Assembly (NCBI GenBank): GCA_028277845.1
Contig: JANQFL010000097.1
Coordinates: 1 to 64,000, forward strand
Source of the DNA: Sneathiellales bacterium
GTDB lineage: Bacteria > Pseudomonadota > Alphaproteobacteria > JANQFL01
Reading direction: 5' to 3'
Length of the DNA stretch: 64,000 bases
Position 1 is the first letter of the stretch; each line of letters begins with the position of its first letter. The notes beneath the pieces are model-generated. The model saw nothing but the letters and a program-made list of their open reading frames with translations, searched no databases and was not told the origin of the DNA. Made by a program: the position numbers and the translations under genes. Of this stretch, positions 63,096 through 64,000 are shown in pieces.

Positions 63096-63980
63096 CTAAA
63101 GCACTTTCCGCAAGAGGCGCATCACCGTAATCCGCGCCGACAGTGTCGCCATGAGAACGGCGACCAACGGCACCGCCAACAGGCCGACCCAGCCGACCAT
63201 GCCCAAGGCCATGGAAGGCACGATGCCGCCATCGAGTTCGGACATGAACAGATAAAGACCCAGCCATGACAGGCCCGCGAGGACCAAACCGGGCACGGCG
63301 CCGATCAGGCTGAGCCACATGGTGTGGTTCTGGAACTGACTGGCAATATAGGCATCGCGCGCACCGATGAGGTGCAGTACCTCGATAACGTCCTTGTGGG
63401 TGGCCAGGCCGGCGCGTGTCGCGAAACCGACCAACAGGACCGTCGCCGCCAGGATGATGACAACCACAACGCCGGCCATGAGTTGGAGATACCGGCCGAC
63501 CGATACCAGTTGGTCGAGCCAGACCTCATGGCCATCGACGCGGGCGTCCGGCACCAGATCGGTCACCGCGGTTCCCAGTTTTTCAACATCAACCGGTTCG
63601 CCGTCCGCTGCCAGCACGTCGATGATGCGCGGTAGCGGCAGATTGGCGGCACCGCCCGGCCCGAACCAGGGGGCCAGCAACGCCACCACCTCTTCCCGTG
63701 GCAATGGATCGGCGGAAACGACTCCGGGTACGGCGCGCAACAATTGCACCACCGCTTCCAGGTTCTTGTCCGCCTCGGGTCCGGCCGCCGCCGGCAATTC
63801 CACGGTAATGCGGTTGCGCACGCCCTTTTGCCAATCCGAAACGGCATTACCCAGAATGACAGAGCCGACGAACGACAACGCCGCCAGATAGACCATGACG
63901 GCCACCACCCACGGCAGGAACCTGCCGGACGCATCCCGAAACGGGATCGGGCCATTCGTTTGAATGAAGGGCACATCCAT
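63096..63980 (-). CDS. ftsX: Cell-division ABC permease FtsX
   Basis: This 294-residue protein has four membrane helices (about residues 26-46, 170-192, 222-246 and 262-284) and a periplasmic domain between the first two, as in FtsX. FtsEX regulates peptidoglycan hydrolases at the septum. The position upstream of HAD, ydcF and plsC genes is usual. The last 20 bases of the window upstream of its start carry an in-frame TAG (63987-63989) that could be the ftsE stop, but too little is present to annotate it. Confidence 0.87.
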   Translation of the reverse strand: MDVPFIQTNGPIPFRDASGRFLPWVVAVMVYLAALSFVGSVILGNAVSDWQKGVRNRITVELPAAAGPEADKNLEAVVQLLRAVPGVVSADPLPREEVVALLAPWFGPGGAANLPLPRIIDVLAADGEPVDVEKLGTAVTDLVPDARVDGHEVWLDQLVSVGRYLQLMAGVVVVIILAATVLLVGFATRAGLATHKDVIEVLHLIGARDAYIASQFQNHTMWLSLIGAVPGLVLAGLSWLGLYLFMSELDGGIVPSMALGMVGWVGLLAVPLVAVLMATLSARITVMRLLRKVL

Positions 63981-64000
63981 GATGGTCTACGCGGCGGTCG

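Overview
The window is about 64 kb of high-GC DNA from an alphaproteobacterial chromosome, most like Rhodospirillales and their relatives. The signs are gene order and gene types: bolA, a J-domain gene and cobST in a row; a Suv3-type helicase, an S4 protein, TerB, fdxA and carD in a row; an ftsX, HAD phosphatase, YdcF and plsC run; class II ribonucleotide reductase; and methylmalonyl-CoA mutase with MeaB. No rRNA, tRNA, CRISPR array, transposase or integrase of a mobile element was seen. The only tyrosine recombinase looks like housekeeping XerD.

Layout. 0.1-1.2 kb: Lrp regulator and LysE exporter. 1.3-5.3 kb: a PspA, YiaA, TetR, PlsC and LplT-like MFS operon behind a double palindromic operator. 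5.3-8.2 kb: xerD, a large periplasmic protein and a 46-residue membrane protein. 8.4-12.3 kb: aroK, aroB, a CorC-like protein and an AEC transporter. 12.3-17.3 kb: bolA, an XRE regulator, a J-domain protein, cobS and cobT. 17.6-21.2 kb: a PhnD/PhnC/PhnE/PhnE phosphonate-type ABC transporter. 21.2-34.8 kb: a more accessory stretch with a cupin, an MmyB-like regulator facing a membrane protein, a dienelactone hydrolase, a phytase-like esterase, an AT-rich two-gene insert, a queuosine-precursor transporter, rpmB, a MerR/SRPBCC pair, a hybrid histidine kinase, paralogous membrane proteins and MeaB. 34.8-41.3 kb: methylmalonyl-CoA mutase, a nonsense-interrupted threonine aldolase, a ferritin-like protein, a thiolase and ppa. 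41.5-47.8 kb: Suv3-like helicase, S4 protein, TerB, fdxA, carD, a degenerate phosphoesterase and a TetR. 47.8-55.5 kb: an M48 protease, an SNase-like protein, a GNAT, a small membrane protein and a tripartite ABC/HlyD exporter. 55.6-58.6 kb: a DUF4856-like protein and a sterol desaturase. 58.6-64 kb: nrdJ, plsC, ydcF, a HAD phosphatase and ftsX.

Cobalamin links several loci. CobST is the AAA+/VWA part of the aerobic cobaltochelatase. Two B12 consumers, methylmalonyl-CoA mutase with its GTPase chaperone MeaB and class II ribonucleotide reductase, lie in the same window.

The most unusual structure is a repeated architecture. Accessory genes begin directly at the stop codon of a conserved gene, and a diverged copy of that gene's 3' end lies at the far side of the insert. 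This is seen for the esterase (insert 25508-26810, relic 26811-26931) and for nrdJ (insert about 55721-58617, relic 55646-55720). Two more orphan gene tails lie at 38404-38541 and 40595-40744. A second candidate novelty is the roughly 240-base leader of carD. It holds a promoter, a terminator-like hairpin and a three-way-junction fold with a competing alternative pairing.
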